The notes under the pieces are model-generated. The model was not told where the DNA came from, made no database searches, and saw only the letters and a list, made by a program, of their open reading frames with translations. Shown here one piece after another: positions 47,086-56,163 of a stretch of DNA of 64,000 nt (its first letter is position 1; each line of letters opens with the position of its first letter). Position numbers and translations under genes: made by a program. Origin of the DNA: Acrocarpospora phusangensis (GTDB lineage: Bacteria; Actinomycetota; Actinomycetes; Streptosporangiales; Streptosporangiaceae); assembly GCF_016862995.1 (NCBI RefSeq), contig NZ_BOOA01000001.1, positions 186,001 through 250,000 of the forward strand. The letters are read 5' to 3'.

Positions 47086-48249
47086 TCAGGCGCGCAGGGA
47101 CCGGCCGAAGGCGCGGACGTCGGAGACGTACAGGTCGGGCTCCTCCATGGCGGCGAAGTGGCCGCCGCGCGGGAGCTCGCTCCAGTGGCTGATGGTGGGG
47201 ACCAGGCGGTCCGCCCAGGACCTGATCGGCGCGGTGGCGTCGCCGGCGAACACGGCCACGCCGACGGGCGCGCTGACCGGCCAGGGGCCGCCCCACTTGG
47301 CCACCACGTTGGAGGCGGTGCGGTCGGTGGTCTCGTAGTAGAGGTGGCCGGAGGAGATGGCGGTGCGGGTGAACCAGTAGAGCGCGACGTTGGTGAGGAG
47401 CTGGTCCCGGTCCACGGCGTCCTCGGGGGCCTTCTCCGCGTCGGTCCAGTCCATGAATCTTTCAACGATCCAGGCGAGCTGGCCGACGGGCGAGTCCGTC
47501 AGGGCGTAACCGAGCGTGTTCGGCCGGGTGGCCTGGAGCTTGAAGTACGCCGACATCTCCTGGTCGAAGTTGAGCAGCTTGCCGAGGCCGGCCATCTCCT
47601 GCGGGGTGAGCGCGGCCATGTCCGCCGGGTCGCCGCTGGGGAAGGTGACCAGCATGTTCACGTGCACGCCGATGACGTTCTCCGGCGCCACCTGGGCCAG
47701 CTCGAAGGAGATCATCATGCCCCAGTCGCCGCCCTGGGCCACGTACCGCTGGTAGCCGAGGCGGCGCATCAGCTCGGCCCAGGCGCGGGCGACCCGCCAG
47801 GAGTCCCAGCCGGTCTCGGCGATCGGGCCGGACAGGCAGAAGCCGGGCAGCGACGGGATGACGACGTGGAAGGCCTGGGAGGGGTCGCCGCCGTGCGCGC
47901 GGGGGTTGGTGAGGGGGCCGATCACGTCCAGGAACTCGGCCACGGAGCCGGGCCAGCCGTGGGTGATGATGAGCGGGGTGGCGTCGGGCTCGGGCGAGCG
48001 CACGTGGATGAAGTGCACGTTGGCGCCGTCGATCTCGGTGACGAACTGGGGGTGCTCGTTGAGCCTGGCCTCGGCGGCCCGCCAGTCGAAGCCGGTCCGC
48101 CAGTACTCGGCCAGCTCCTGCAGGTAGTCGAGGGGGACGCCGCGGCTCCAGCCGGCGCCGGGCGGCTCGGCGGGCCATCGGGTCCTGGCCAGCCGGTCGT
48201 GCAGGTCGTCCAGATCGGCCTGCGGGATTTCAATGCGAAAAGGACGCAT
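47086..48249 (-). CDS. Epoxide hydrolase (EHN-type, SgcF/NcsF-like)
   Basis: A 387-residue alpha/beta-hydrolase: N-terminal EHN domain ([49 protein letters not shown]), oxyanion [10 protein letters not shown], nucleophile Asp in [15 protein letters not shown], and the C-terminal [14 protein letters not shown] with the catalytic His. Enzymes of this type open an epoxide on the enediyne core or its precursor in C-1027 and neocarzinostatin pathways, which suits the neighbourhood. ATG 48249 is the usual family start; an in-frame ATG at 48276 adds nine residues. Confidence 0.85.
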   Translation of the reverse strand: MRPFRIEIPQADLDDLHDRLARTRWPAEPPGAGWSRGVPLDYLQELAEYWRTGFDWRAAEARLNEHPQFVTEIDGANVHFIHVRSPEPDATPLIITHGWPGSVAEFLDVIGPLTNPRAHGGDPSQAFHVVIPSLPGFCLSGPIAETGWDSWRVARAWAELMRRLGYQRYVAQGGDWGMMISFELAQVAPENVIGVHVNMLVTFPSGDPADMAALTPQEMAGLGKLLNFDQEMSAYFKLQATRPNTLGYALTDSPVGQLAWIVERFMDWTDAEKAPEDAVDRDQLLTNVALYWFTRTAISSGHLYYETTDRTASNVVAKWGGPWPVSAPVGVAVFAGDATAPIRSWADRLVPTISHWSELPRGGHFAAMEEPDLYVSDVRAFGRSLRA

Positions 48250-48343
48250 TTCCTGCCACCTTCCAGAATAGGCCATGACATTTCGGGCATCGCCTATTCA
48301 TCGTCGGCCCGGCAAGGCCGCGACGCATCTCCTGAAATGCCGT

Positions 48344-49330
48344 TCAGCCGACGGCGGCGTACTCCATCGGAAGTCCGAATGAACCGAACAGCTCAGGGGA
48401 GAAGAAAACCGACACACGGCGCACGAATCCGGCGCGCAGGCTGAGCACGTGCATGGCGTAGGCCCGGTGCGCGTTCGCGTCCTCGCGGAGGTAGAAGGCG
48501 AACGCGGGCTGCCCGTTGGCCCGGGTCGGGACCATGAGCGTGTCGCCGGGCCCGGCCGGGCAGTGGAGGGCGATCAGGCGCCCGATCGCGGCGCGCCCGG
48601 TGAACCAGGCCGCGAACGGCGGCATCTCCCAGACCGCGTCCTCGTCGAGCAGCCGCATCAGCGCGGCCACGTCGGCGCTCTCCATCGCGGCGGCCCACCG
48701 GTCCAGCAGCTCGCGCTGGTCCCTGCGGGCGGGCTCGGAGTAGTCGTCGTCCGCCGACACCTCGCCGAGCTGCGCGCGGGCCCGCTGCAGCATGCTGTTG
48801 ACCGCCGCCGTCGTGGTGTCCAGCAGTTCGGCCACCTCGCCCGCCCGCCACTCGAAGACGTCGCGCAGCAGCAGCACGGCGCGCTGCCGGGGCGGCAGGT
48901 GCTGGAGCGCGGCGGCCATCGCCAGCCGCACGGTCTCCCGGGAGCCGACGATGGCGGCCGGGTCCACGCACTCGGGGCGCATCAGCGCGTCCGGCAGCGG
49001 CTGGAGCCACGGGATCTCCGGCTGGGCCGGCGGCAGTTGCTCCGGGTCCTCGCAGGGGCCGCCGAGCCCGGTGGGCATCGGCCGCCGGTTCCGCTGCTCG
49101 ACCGCGGTCAGGCAGGCGTTGGTGGCGATCCGGTAGAGCCAGGTACGGATCGACGAGCGCCCTTCGAACTGCTCATAGGCCCGCCACGCCCGCAGGTACG
49201 TCTCCTGGACCAGGTCCTCCGCCTCGTCCACCGACCCCAGGATGCCGTAGCAGTGGGCCAGCAGCTCGCGCCGGTACGGATCGGCCAGACGGGTGAAGTC
49301 GCGCTCACGATCTACCACACGATCTGCCAT
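48344..49330 (-). CDS. ECF sigma factor with C-terminal SnoaL-like domain
   Basis: A 328-residue sigma-70 family protein of the TIGR02960 (SigG-like) type. Region 2 is at 10-75 (LLAHCYGILGSVDEAEDLVQETYLRAWRAYEQFEGRSSIRTWLYRIATNACL), region 4 at about 140-195 (LQHLPPRQRAVLLLRDVFEWRAGEVAELLDTTTAAVNSMLQRARAQL), and a SnoaL/NTF2-like domain at about 210-320 that in such factors modulates activity in place of an anti-sigma factor. No anti-sigma gene is adjacent. It is divergent from the ABC exporter genes, which might be a target. Confidence 0.85.
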   Translation of the reverse strand: MADRVVDRERDFTRLADPYRRELLAHCYGILGSVDEAEDLVQETYLRAWRAYEQFEGRSSIRTWLYRIATNACLTAVEQRNRRPMPTGLGGPCEDPEQLPPAQPEIPWLQPLPDALMRPECVDPAAIVGSRETVRLAMAAALQHLPPRQRAVLLLRDVFEWRAGEVAELLDTTTAAVNSMLQRARAQLGEVSADDDYSEPARRDQRELLDRWAAAMESADVAALMRLLDEDAVWEMPPFAAWFTGRAAIGRLIALHCPAGPGDTLMVPTRANGQPAFAFYLREDANAHRAYAMHVLSLRAGFVRRVSVFFSPELFGSFGLPMEYAAVG

Positions 49331-49487
49331 CCGACACCCCTTGCTCCGGGCGGCCAAGACTGTCAGGTCCCACCGTAATCATCCTTCCCCGGCTTGTCCC
49401 TACCTGATCTTCAGCCGGGCCGATGAGTTTTAGACGGTTGTCTGGTCTGTACATGTGGAGTCGGAACCGGCGGGAACGGGAGGTGGC

Positions 49488-51329
49488 ATGCGCGCCCTGG
49501 AACTGGTGACCGCCCGGTGGCTGATCGCCCGGCAGGTGCCGCGTGGCGGGCGCGGGCTGGTCCTGCTGCTGTGCCTGGTCAACCTGGCGCTCGGCGTGCT
49601 GCCGGTGGTGTTCGTGGTGGCCACCAGCGTGGTGCTGGGACGGGTGCCCGCCGCCGTCACGGACGGCCTGGACTCGGCCGCCTGGGACTCGCTGGTCGCC
49701 GTCTTCGTGGTGGCCGCCGCCGCGTTCGTGGGGCAGCAGGTCTTCGCGCCGCTCCAGTCCACGCTCGGCGAGCTGCTCGCCCGGCGCATCGACGGGCAGA
49801 TCTACGACGAGCTGATGGGCGCCGCGCTGCGCAGCCAGAGCGTCGCGCCGCTGGAGGACCAGGAGGCCGTGGACGCGCTCCGGACGGCCGCCCGCGAGCT
49901 GGAGTTCGGCGTGCAGAGCCCCGGCCAGGCGTGCGCGGGGCTGCTCGCGCTGCTGGCCCGCTACACCCAGCTCACCGGCTACGCCGTCGTGGTCGGGCTG
50001 ATGTTCTCCTGGCCGGCCTCCGCCGGCCTCGCCGTCGCCGTCCTCCTCTTCCGGTACGGCCAGCGCGGCGGCCTGCGCAAGTACGTGAAGGTGCGCTTCG
50101 CCCTAGGCCCGGCGGAACGCAAGGGCGACTACTTCCGCGACCTGGCCATCCAGCCGCCCGCGGGGAAGGAGATCCGCGTCTTCGGGCTGGCCGGGTGGCT
50201 GCGGGGCCGGTTGCGGGAGTCGTACCTGGCCTGGCTGAAACCCATGTGGGCCGAACGCAGGCGCGTCTACCTGTGGCCGTTCGTCGGGTTCGCGCTGTGG
50301 ACGCTCGCCGTGATGGCCGCCGTCTTCGGCGCGGCCGGGGCGGCGGGCACGCTCACCCTCACCCAGTTCGTGCTGGTCATGCAGGCCTGCCTGGGCGCGC
50401 TGCGGCTGTCGGAGTACTACCCGGAGGCCGACCTGCAGACCGCCGTGGGCATGGAGGCGTACGACCGGGTGCTGCGCTTCACCCGCCGCATCGAGACGCC
50501 GCCGGCACCGGCGTCCCGGCCGTGGCCGCCGTCGCGCATCCCCGACCCGGTCTGGACCATCCAGTTCGAGGACGTCACCTTCCGCTACCCGGGCCAGAGC
50601 CGCCCGATCTTCGAGAACCTCAACCTGACCTTCCCCGTCGGCCGCTGCACCGCCATCGTCGGCCTGAACGGCGCCGGCAAGACCACCCTGGTCAAACTCC
50701 TGGCCCGCCTGTACGAGCCGACCTCCGGCACCATCCGCGCCGACGGCGTGGACATCGCCAGCTACCCGGTGGAGGTCTGGCGCGCCAAGCTCGGCGTCAT
50801 CTTCCAGGAGTTCGCCCGGTACGAGGCCCCCGCCGCCGACAACATCGCCTTCGGCGCGGTCTCCGCGATGGACGACCGCGCCGGGATCAGGGAGGCCGCC
50901 GAGGCGGTCGGGCTGGCCGAGACCCTGGACGCGCTCCCGCTCGGCCTGGACACCCCGCTGGCCCGCCACCTGACCGGCGGCGCCGAGCTGTCCGGCGGCC
51001 AGTGGCAGCGGGTCGCCCTGGCGCGGGCCCTGTTCGCGCTCCGCCACGGCTCCCCCATCGTGGTCCTGGACGAACCCACCGCCAGCCTGGACGTCCGCGC
51101 CGAGGCCCAGTTCTTCGAGTCCTTCGCCGAGCTCACCCAGGGGGCGACGACCCTGCTCATCTCGCACCGCTTCTCCACCGTGCGGCAGGCCGACCTGATC
51201 GTGGTCCTGGAACACGGCCGCATCATCGAACAGGGCACCCACGAGCACCTGCTGGCGCGGGAGGGTCGTTACGCGACCCTGTTCCGGCTCCAGGCCGACC
51301 GCTTCACCGGCAGCGAGGTGCCCGCATGA
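49488..51329 (+). CDS. ABC exporter half-transporter 1 (TM-NBD fusion)
   Basis: A 613-residue protein with an N-terminal six-helix exporter domain (about 20-330) and a nucleotide-binding domain (about 360-600): Walker A GLNGAGKTTLVKLL, signature LSGGQWQRVALARALF, Walker B IVVLDEPTASLD, switch His in LLISHRFSTVRQ. With the next gene (ATGA overlap) it likely forms a heterodimeric exporter for the cluster product or another hydrophobic compound. ATG 49488 is preceded by GGGAGGTGG. Confidence 0.85.
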   Translation: MRALELVTARWLIARQVPRGGRGLVLLLCLVNLALGVLPVVFVVATSVVLGRVPAAVTDGLDSAAWDSLVAVFVVAAAAFVGQQVFAPLQSTLGELLARRIDGQIYDELMGAALRSQSVAPLEDQEAVDALRTAARELEFGVQSPGQACAGLLALLARYTQLTGYAVVVGLMFSWPASAGLAVAVLLFRYGQRGGLRKYVKVRFALGPAERKGDYFRDLAIQPPAGKEIRVFGLAGWLRGRLRESYLAWLKPMWAERRRVYLWPFVGFALWTLAVMAAVFGAAGAAGTLTLTQFVLVMQACLGALRLSEYYPEADLQTAVGMEAYDRVLRFTRRIETPPAPASRPWPPSRIPDPVWTIQFEDVTFRYPGQSRPIFENLNLTFPVGRCTAIVGLNGAGKTTLVKLLARLYEPTSGTIRADGVDIASYPVEVWRAKLGVIFQEFARYEAPAADNIAFGAVSAMDDRAGIREAAEAVGLAETLDALPLGLDTPLARHLTGGAELSGGQWQRVALARALFALRHGSPIVVLDEPTASLDVRAEAQFFESFAELTQGATTLLISHRFSTVRQADLIVVLEHGRIIEQGTHEHLLAREGRYATLFRLQADRFTGSEVPA

Positions 51330-53110
51330 GGGACCTGCTCACCGGCTCGGTCAAGATGATCACGACCGCCTGGCGCATGGACCGCCGCAAGACGGTCGTC
51401 TCGGTGGTCCTGATGGTGTCCGGCGCGGTGGCCGCCCCCGCGCTCGCGGCCGCCCTGGCCTGGATGACCGGCGCCGTGGTCGCGGGCGACACCGGGCAGG
51501 CGGCCTGGGCCGGGGTGGCCGTGGCCGGGCTCGCCGTGGCCGTCCTCACGTTCGGGCATTTCGCCCACCTGGCCTATTTCGAGCTCTCCGAGCTGGCCGA
51601 GCTGGACTTCGCCGAGCAGCTCATCACGCTCTCCAACGACTCGGCCGGGATCGAGCACCACGAGCGGCCGGAACACGCCGACACCCTCACCGTGCTCCAG
51701 CAGGAGGCCCGCCAGTTCCGGGTCGGCCTGGAGGCCCTGCTCAACAGCATCGGCCTGGTGCTGGCCGTCGCGCTCACCGCCGTGCTGCTGGCCCGGGTCA
51801 ACCCGTGGCTGCTGCTGCTGCCGCTCGCCGCCCTGCCGCCGCTGCTGACCGGCCGTTTCGCCGAGCGCATCAGCGACCGCGCCAGGACCGCCACCGCCGA
51901 GCCCACCCGGGTCGCGCTCAACCTGTTCCACCTGACCACCTCGGCCAGGCTGGCGGGTGAGCTGCGCGTGTTCCGGCTGGCCGACGAGCTGCGCGGGCGG
52001 CACCGCCGGGTGTGGGCGACCGCCACGCGCGGCCTGGTCCGCGCGCACCTGGCCGCGACCTGGGTGCGCGCGGCCGGGCAGATCATCTTCGCGCTGGCGT
52101 ACGTCGGCGCGGTCCTCCTGGTGGTCCGGGACGCGATCACCGGGCGGCGGGGGGTCGGCGACGTGGTGCTGGTCATCGCGCTCGCGGCCCAGGTGAACCA
52201 GCAGGTCACCACCGCCGTCACGCTGCTGCAGGACCTGCAGCGCATGGCCGCCGCGTACCGCAGGCTGGCCGGGCTCACCGAGGTCGTCACCGCGACCGGA
52301 CCGAGCCGGCCCGATCAGTCGCCGCCCGATCGGCTGCGCGACGGGATCGCCCTGCGGGACGTGTCGTTCACCTACCCCGGCACCGCGACCCCGGTGCTGG
52401 GTGAGGTGAACCTGCGGCTGCCCGCCGGAAGCACGGTCGCCATCGTCGGCGAGAACGGCGCCGGCAAGACCACCCTGGTCAAACTGCTGTGCGGGTTCTA
52501 CCGGCCGACCCGCGGCCAGGTCCTGGCCGACGGCGTCGACCTGGCCGAGGTCCCGATGGCGGACTGGCGGGAGCGCATCGCGGCCGGCTTCCAGGACTTC
52601 GTCCGGTACGAGTTCCCCGCCGGCGAGACCGTCGGCGTCGGCGACCTCCCCCGGCTCTCCGACGAGGACGGCATCCGCGACGCGCTCACCCGGGCCCAGG
52701 CCGGCGACGTGCTGGACCAGCTGGACGACGGACTGCGCACCCAGCTCGGCAAGACCTACGCCGACGGCGCGGAACTCTCCGGCGGCCAGTGGCAGAAGCT
52801 CGCGCTCGGCCGCGCGCTGATGCGCTCCGCGCCGCTGCTGCTGGTGCTCGACGAACCCACCTCGGCCCTCGACCCGCAGGCCGAGCACGCCCTCTTCGAG
52901 CGGTACGCCGAGCAGGCCCGCCGGGTCAGCGCCGCCACCGGCGCGATCACCCTGTTCGTGTCCCACCGCTTCTCCACCGTCCGGATGGCCGATCTGATCA
53001 TCGTCGTCCAGGACGGCCGGATCGCCGAATCCGGGTCCCACGCCGAGCTCGCCGAATCCGGCGGGCTCTACTCCGAATTGTTCGCCCTGCAGGCCAGGGC
53101 GTACAGCTGA
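51326..53110 (+). CDS. ABC exporter half-transporter 2 (TM-NBD fusion)
   Basis: A 594-residue partner of the preceding protein: helices over about 20-310, NBD from about 350, Walker A GENGAGKTTLVKLL, signature LSGGQWQKLALGRALM, Walker B LLVLDEPTSALD, switch His in LFVSHRFSTVRM. Both half-transporters keep Walker B Asp-Glu pairs, so neither ATP site looks dead. It ends the operon before a strong bidirectional hairpin. Confidence 0.85.
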   Translation: MRDLLTGSVKMITTAWRMDRRKTVVSVVLMVSGAVAAPALAAALAWMTGAVVAGDTGQAAWAGVAVAGLAVAVLTFGHFAHLAYFELSELAELDFAEQLITLSNDSAGIEHHERPEHADTLTVLQQEARQFRVGLEALLNSIGLVLAVALTAVLLARVNPWLLLLPLAALPPLLTGRFAERISDRARTATAEPTRVALNLFHLTTSARLAGELRVFRLADELRGRHRRVWATATRGLVRAHLAATWVRAAGQIIFALAYVGAVLLVVRDAITGRRGVGDVVLVIALAAQVNQQVTTAVTLLQDLQRMAAAYRRLAGLTEVVTATGPSRPDQSPPDRLRDGIALRDVSFTYPGTATPVLGEVNLRLPAGSTVAIVGENGAGKTTLVKLLCGFYRPTRGQVLADGVDLAEVPMADWRERIAAGFQDFVRYEFPAGETVGVGDLPRLSDEDGIRDALTRAQAGDVLDQLDDGLRTQLGKTYADGAELSGGQWQKLALGRALMRSAPLLLVLDEPTSALDPQAEHALFERYAEQARRVSAATGAITLFVSHRFSTVRMADLIIVVQDGRIAESGSHAELAESGGLYSELFALQARAYS

Positions 53111-53136
53111 AGCCACGCCTGGTAATCCCCGAACGG

Positions 53137-53174
53137 CGAGAGTCCAGACCCGCACCCGCGGGCCTGGACTCTCG
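53137..53174. terminator. Bidirectional terminator between convergent operons
   Basis: A 17-bp stem with one mismatch: CGAGAGTCCAGACCCGC (53137-53153) and GCGGGCCTGGACTCTCG (53158-53174), loop ACCC, followed on the + strand by TCGTTTTC. It sits between the ABC exporter stop and the hydroxylase stop. Confidence 0.88.
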
Positions 53175-53199
53175 TCGTTTTCGCTGGAGTTCTCGCGTC

Positions 53200-54384
53200 C
53201 TACAGGTAGGGGCTGTCCGGCTCCAGGCCGCAGAGCACCCGGCCGTACAGCTCCATGTTGGTGTTCGGGTGGTTGAGGGCGTGCAGGTTGATCGCCTCCA
53301 TGTCCCGCGTGATCCGCTGGATCGGGACCGCGTCGTAGATGGAGGAGCCGCCGCTCGCCGTGTTGTAGACGCCGATCGCGTCGTGCGCCAGCTGGCAGAC
53401 CCGGCCCATCGCGACCCGGGCCAGCGCCCGCTCGGTGACCGACCAGGTTCCGCCGTCCGCGCACTTGGCGTCGACCAGGTCGGCCAGCCGGTACGCGTGG
53501 AACTCGGCCTCGTCGATCTTCATCGCGGCCTCGGCCACCTGGTGGTGGGTGAGCGGGGCCGCGCGCTGGTCGGTGTAGCCGGAGTACGTGATGCCCCGGC
53601 CGGGCAGCCGCTCGAAGAACGCCTCCCTGGCGTTCATCATCAGGCCGACCACCTTGCCGATCGTGGACGCGGACGCGGACGGGATCATCGGGCACCGGTA
53701 GATCGGCCGGTCCGCGTTGAGCTTGGACGCGTACTGCTGCATCATCAGCGGCGCGATGGCGATGACCCGGTCCTGCGGGATGAACAGGTTGTCGGCCACC
53801 ATCGAGACGCTGCCGGTGGCCCGCAGCCCGGACACGTGCCAGTCGTCCACGACCTGGATGTCCTTGATCGGCACCAGCGCCATGACCGGCTCGCCGCCTC
53901 CGTCGGGTCCGGCCAGCACCGCCGAGAGCATCTTCCACTGGCTGTGCGCGGCGCCGCTGTTGAACGCCCACCGGCCGTTCACCAGGATGCCGCCGTCCAC
54001 GGCGGTGGCCATGCCCGTCGGGGCGAGGGTCCCGCAGACCCGGGCGTCGGGGTCGCTGCCCCAGACCTCGTCCTGCACCGGGTCGGGGAAGAGCCCGACG
54101 ATCCAGGAGGTGATCCACCACAGGGCCACGGTGAACCCGACCGCGCCGTCGCCCCGGCCGAGCTGGATGCCGACGTCGACCAGGCTGCGGGTGTCGGACT
54201 CGAAGCCGCCGTACCGGACCGGGACCCGCATCTTGAGGATGCCGGTCTCGGTCAGGGCGTCGACCACGTCGTCGTCCATGCGCCGCGACTGCTCGGCCCC
54301 CGGGGCGCGTTCCCTGATCAGGGGGACCAGGTCGGTGGCCCGGCGGAGCATCTCCGCACGCTGGGGTATCTCCGTTGTGTGCAC
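53200..54384 (-). CDS. Acyl-CoA dehydrogenase-fold flavin hydroxylase, paralogue
   Basis: A 394-residue group D flavin monooxygenase-type protein, aligned end to end with the one at 45755-46927 (shared blocks MRVPxRYGGxESD, WWITSWxxxxFPDxVQDEV, PTGMA, VDDWHxSGLRxTGS, EQYASKLNAxxxxYR-like, and the C-terminal LHALxHPxTNxELYGRxLCG). Having two copies suggests two different hydroxylation steps or substrates. It is the last gene of an operon running from the DUF5987-like gene and lies 19 bases after the P450 stop. Confidence 0.8.
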   Translation of the reverse strand: MHTTEIPQRAEMLRRATDLVPLIRERAPGAEQSRRMDDDVVDALTETGILKMRVPVRYGGFESDTRSLVDVGIQLGRGDGAVGFTVALWWITSWIVGLFPDPVQDEVWGSDPDARVCGTLAPTGMATAVDGGILVNGRWAFNSGAAHSQWKMLSAVLAGPDGGGEPVMALVPIKDIQVVDDWHVSGLRATGSVSMVADNLFIPQDRVIAIAPLMMQQYASKLNADRPIYRCPMIPSASASTIGKVVGLMMNAREAFFERLPGRGITYSGYTDQRAAPLTHHQVAEAAMKIDEAEFHAYRLADLVDAKCADGGTWSVTERALARVAMGRVCQLAHDAIGVYNTASGGSSIYDAVPIQRITRDMEAINLHALNHPNTNMELYGRVLCGLEPDSPYL

Positions 54385-54403
54385 GTTTGCCTCCCTAGAC
54401 CGT

Positions 54404-55648
54404 CTAGACCGTGGCCGGCACGCGGGTCAGCCGGACCGGCAGCGACCGGTGGCCGTTCATGATGAACGTGGGCAGCGGCTCCAGCTCGTCCTGCTCGACC
54501 GCGAGGGTCATGTCCGGGAACCGCTCCCACAGGCGGGTCAGGCCGATGGTCGCCAGCAGCCGGGCCAGCGAGGCGCCGAGGCAGTAGTGCACGCCGTACC
54601 CGAACGAGAGGTGTTCCTTGTTCTCGCGGGTGAGGTCGAACGTCTCGGCCGAGTCGCCGTGCAGGGCCGGGTCGCGGCCGGCCCCGCTGTAGTTGATCAG
54701 GATCGGGTCGCCCTGCGGGATGACCACGCCCTCGCCCAGGTCGATGTCCTCGACCGCGTACCGGAGGGGCAGGTGGCCGAGGGGCGACTCGACCCGGAGC
54801 ACCTCCTCGATCACGTCGTTCCAGGTGACCTTGCCCGACATGAGCAGCTCGCGCTGGTCGGGGTGGGTCAGCAGGAGGGTGACCGAGTTGTCCATGAAGT
54901 TGATCGTGGTCTCCGAGCCCGCGCCGAGGATGGCGAAGATGGTGTCGGCCAGCTCGCCGTCGTTGAGGCGGGAGCCGTCCTCCTCCTGGGCGGCGATCAG
55001 GTCGGAGGTCATGTCCTCGCCGGGGGTGGCGCGCTTGGCGGCGATCAGGTCCTCCATCGCCATCCGCCAGCCCATCAGGGTGGCCTGCGCCTCCTCCGGC
55101 GTGACGGTGGTGTTCACCATCATGTCGATGACCTCGTTGGCCTTGCGCCTGGCCGCCTCGGGCAGGCCGATCAGGTCGGCCACCAGCCGGGCCGGGAGCG
55201 GGTAGGCGAACCGCTCGCGCAGGTCCACGACCTCGCCGGGGGCGGCGGTGGCCAGGCCGTCGAGCAGTTCGTCGACCAGTTCCTCGATCCTCGGCCGGAT
55301 GGCCTCGGACCGGCGCGGGGTGAACGCCTTGGAGACCAGCTTCCGCAGGCGCTGGTGGTTCTTGCCGTACGCGGTGACCATGTTGTCCATCGCCACCCAG
55401 CTGATCAGCTCCCAGTCCTGGGGGATCTGCCCGGTGTAGAACGCCGGCCAGTGGTTGCGGGCGCTCTTGGTCACCCGCGGGTCCGCCAGCAGCTTCTTGG
55501 CCACCGCGTAGCTGTTGACGTCCCACACCACGACGCCGCCGGGCAGCTCGACCTGGGTGGCCGGCCCCTGGGCCCGCAGCCGCGCGGCCTCGCCGTGGAA
55601 GTCACGACCGGTCGGGTCGAGCGCCACGGGGCACTTGTTCTCCTGCAT
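54404..55648 (-). CDS. Cytochrome P450 (actinobacterial class I)
   Basis: A 414-residue P450: I-helix ILGAGSETTINF, ExxR in EEVLRVESP, heme loop LSFGYGVHYCLGASLARL with the axial Cys. It starts MQENKCPVALDPTGRDFHGEAARLR, a layout common in polyketide-tailoring P450s. It needs external ferredoxin and reductase, none of which is in the window. It lies 19 bases downstream of the SgcJ-like gene in the same operon. Confidence 0.9.
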   Translation of the reverse strand: MQENKCPVALDPTGRDFHGEAARLRAQGPATQVELPGGVVVWDVNSYAVAKKLLADPRVTKSARNHWPAFYTGQIPQDWELISWVAMDNMVTAYGKNHQRLRKLVSKAFTPRRSEAIRPRIEELVDELLDGLATAAPGEVVDLRERFAYPLPARLVADLIGLPEAARRKANEVIDMMVNTTVTPEEAQATLMGWRMAMEDLIAAKRATPGEDMTSDLIAAQEEDGSRLNDGELADTIFAILGAGSETTINFMDNSVTLLLTHPDQRELLMSGKVTWNDVIEEVLRVESPLGHLPLRYAVEDIDLGEGVVIPQGDPILINYSGAGRDPALHGDSAETFDLTRENKEHLSFGYGVHYCLGASLARLLATIGLTRLWERFPDMTLAVEQDELEPLPTFIMNGHRSLPVRLTRVPATV

Positions 55649-55667
55649 AGTGATCTCCAGAACTCGG

Positions 55668-56060
55668 TCAGGCCGCGGTCGGGGTGTTCTGGTAGGCGGC
55701 GATCAGCCAGCCCTCGTCCTTCTTGGTCAGCACCCAGGTCGCCCGGATCTCCCGTTCGGGGGTGACCTTCTCGTCGCCCGGGTGCAGCACGCCGCCCTGG
55801 GTGACGATCACGGCCACGTCGTCGCTGAGGTAGCGCAGGCTGAGCGGGTCGCCGTGCACCCGGGTGCCCTTGAACGGGCCCGCGTACGCGGCGGTCATGA
55901 AGTCGCGGATCTCGGCCCGGCTCTTCAGGTAGACGCCGGGGAGGATCAGGCTCGCGTCCTCGGTGCAGGCGGCCGCGAAGGCGTCGCCGTCGTTCTTGGC
56001 CCAGGCGGCGACGATCCGGCCGGGAGCCTGTTCCGCACCTCGGGATGGGGCAGTGGTCAT
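55668..56060 (-). CDS. SgcJ/EcaC-type NTF2-like protein
   Basis: A 130-residue SnoaL/NTF2-fold protein (IVAAWAKNDGDAFAAACTEDASLILPGVYLKSRAEIRDFMTAAYAGPFKGTRVHGDP ... REIRATWVLTKKDEGWLIAAYQNTP). The match is to the SgcJ/EcaC group; SgcJ belongs to the C-1027 enediyne cluster and homologues recur in enediyne clusters, where they affect polyene/enediyne core formation. ATG 56060 follows AAAGGC. A GC hairpin separates it from the upstream GMC gene. Confidence 0.8.
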   Translation of the reverse strand: MTTAPSRGAEQAPGRIVAAWAKNDGDAFAAACTEDASLILPGVYLKSRAEIRDFMTAAYAGPFKGTRVHGDPLSLRYLSDDVAVIVTQGGVLHPGDEKVTPEREIRATWVLTKKDEGWLIAAYQNTPTAA

Positions 56061-56108
56061 TGCTCTTGCCTTTCGGTGGGGTTGTGTATTCGACGTTGCC
56101 ATCCGTGA

Positions 56109-56142
56109 CCGGGGGCTGCATCTCTGTGGTTGCTGCCCCCGG
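56109..56142 (-). terminator. GC hairpin within the oxidoreductase operon
   Basis: CCGGGGGC (56109-56116) pairs with GCCCCCGG (56135-56142) across an 18-base loop, in the 103-base gap between the GMC stop and the SgcJ-like start. It could partly end transcription or stabilise the mRNA. Confidence 0.45.
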
Positions 56143-56163
56143 CCACGGCGTACCGGGATCGGT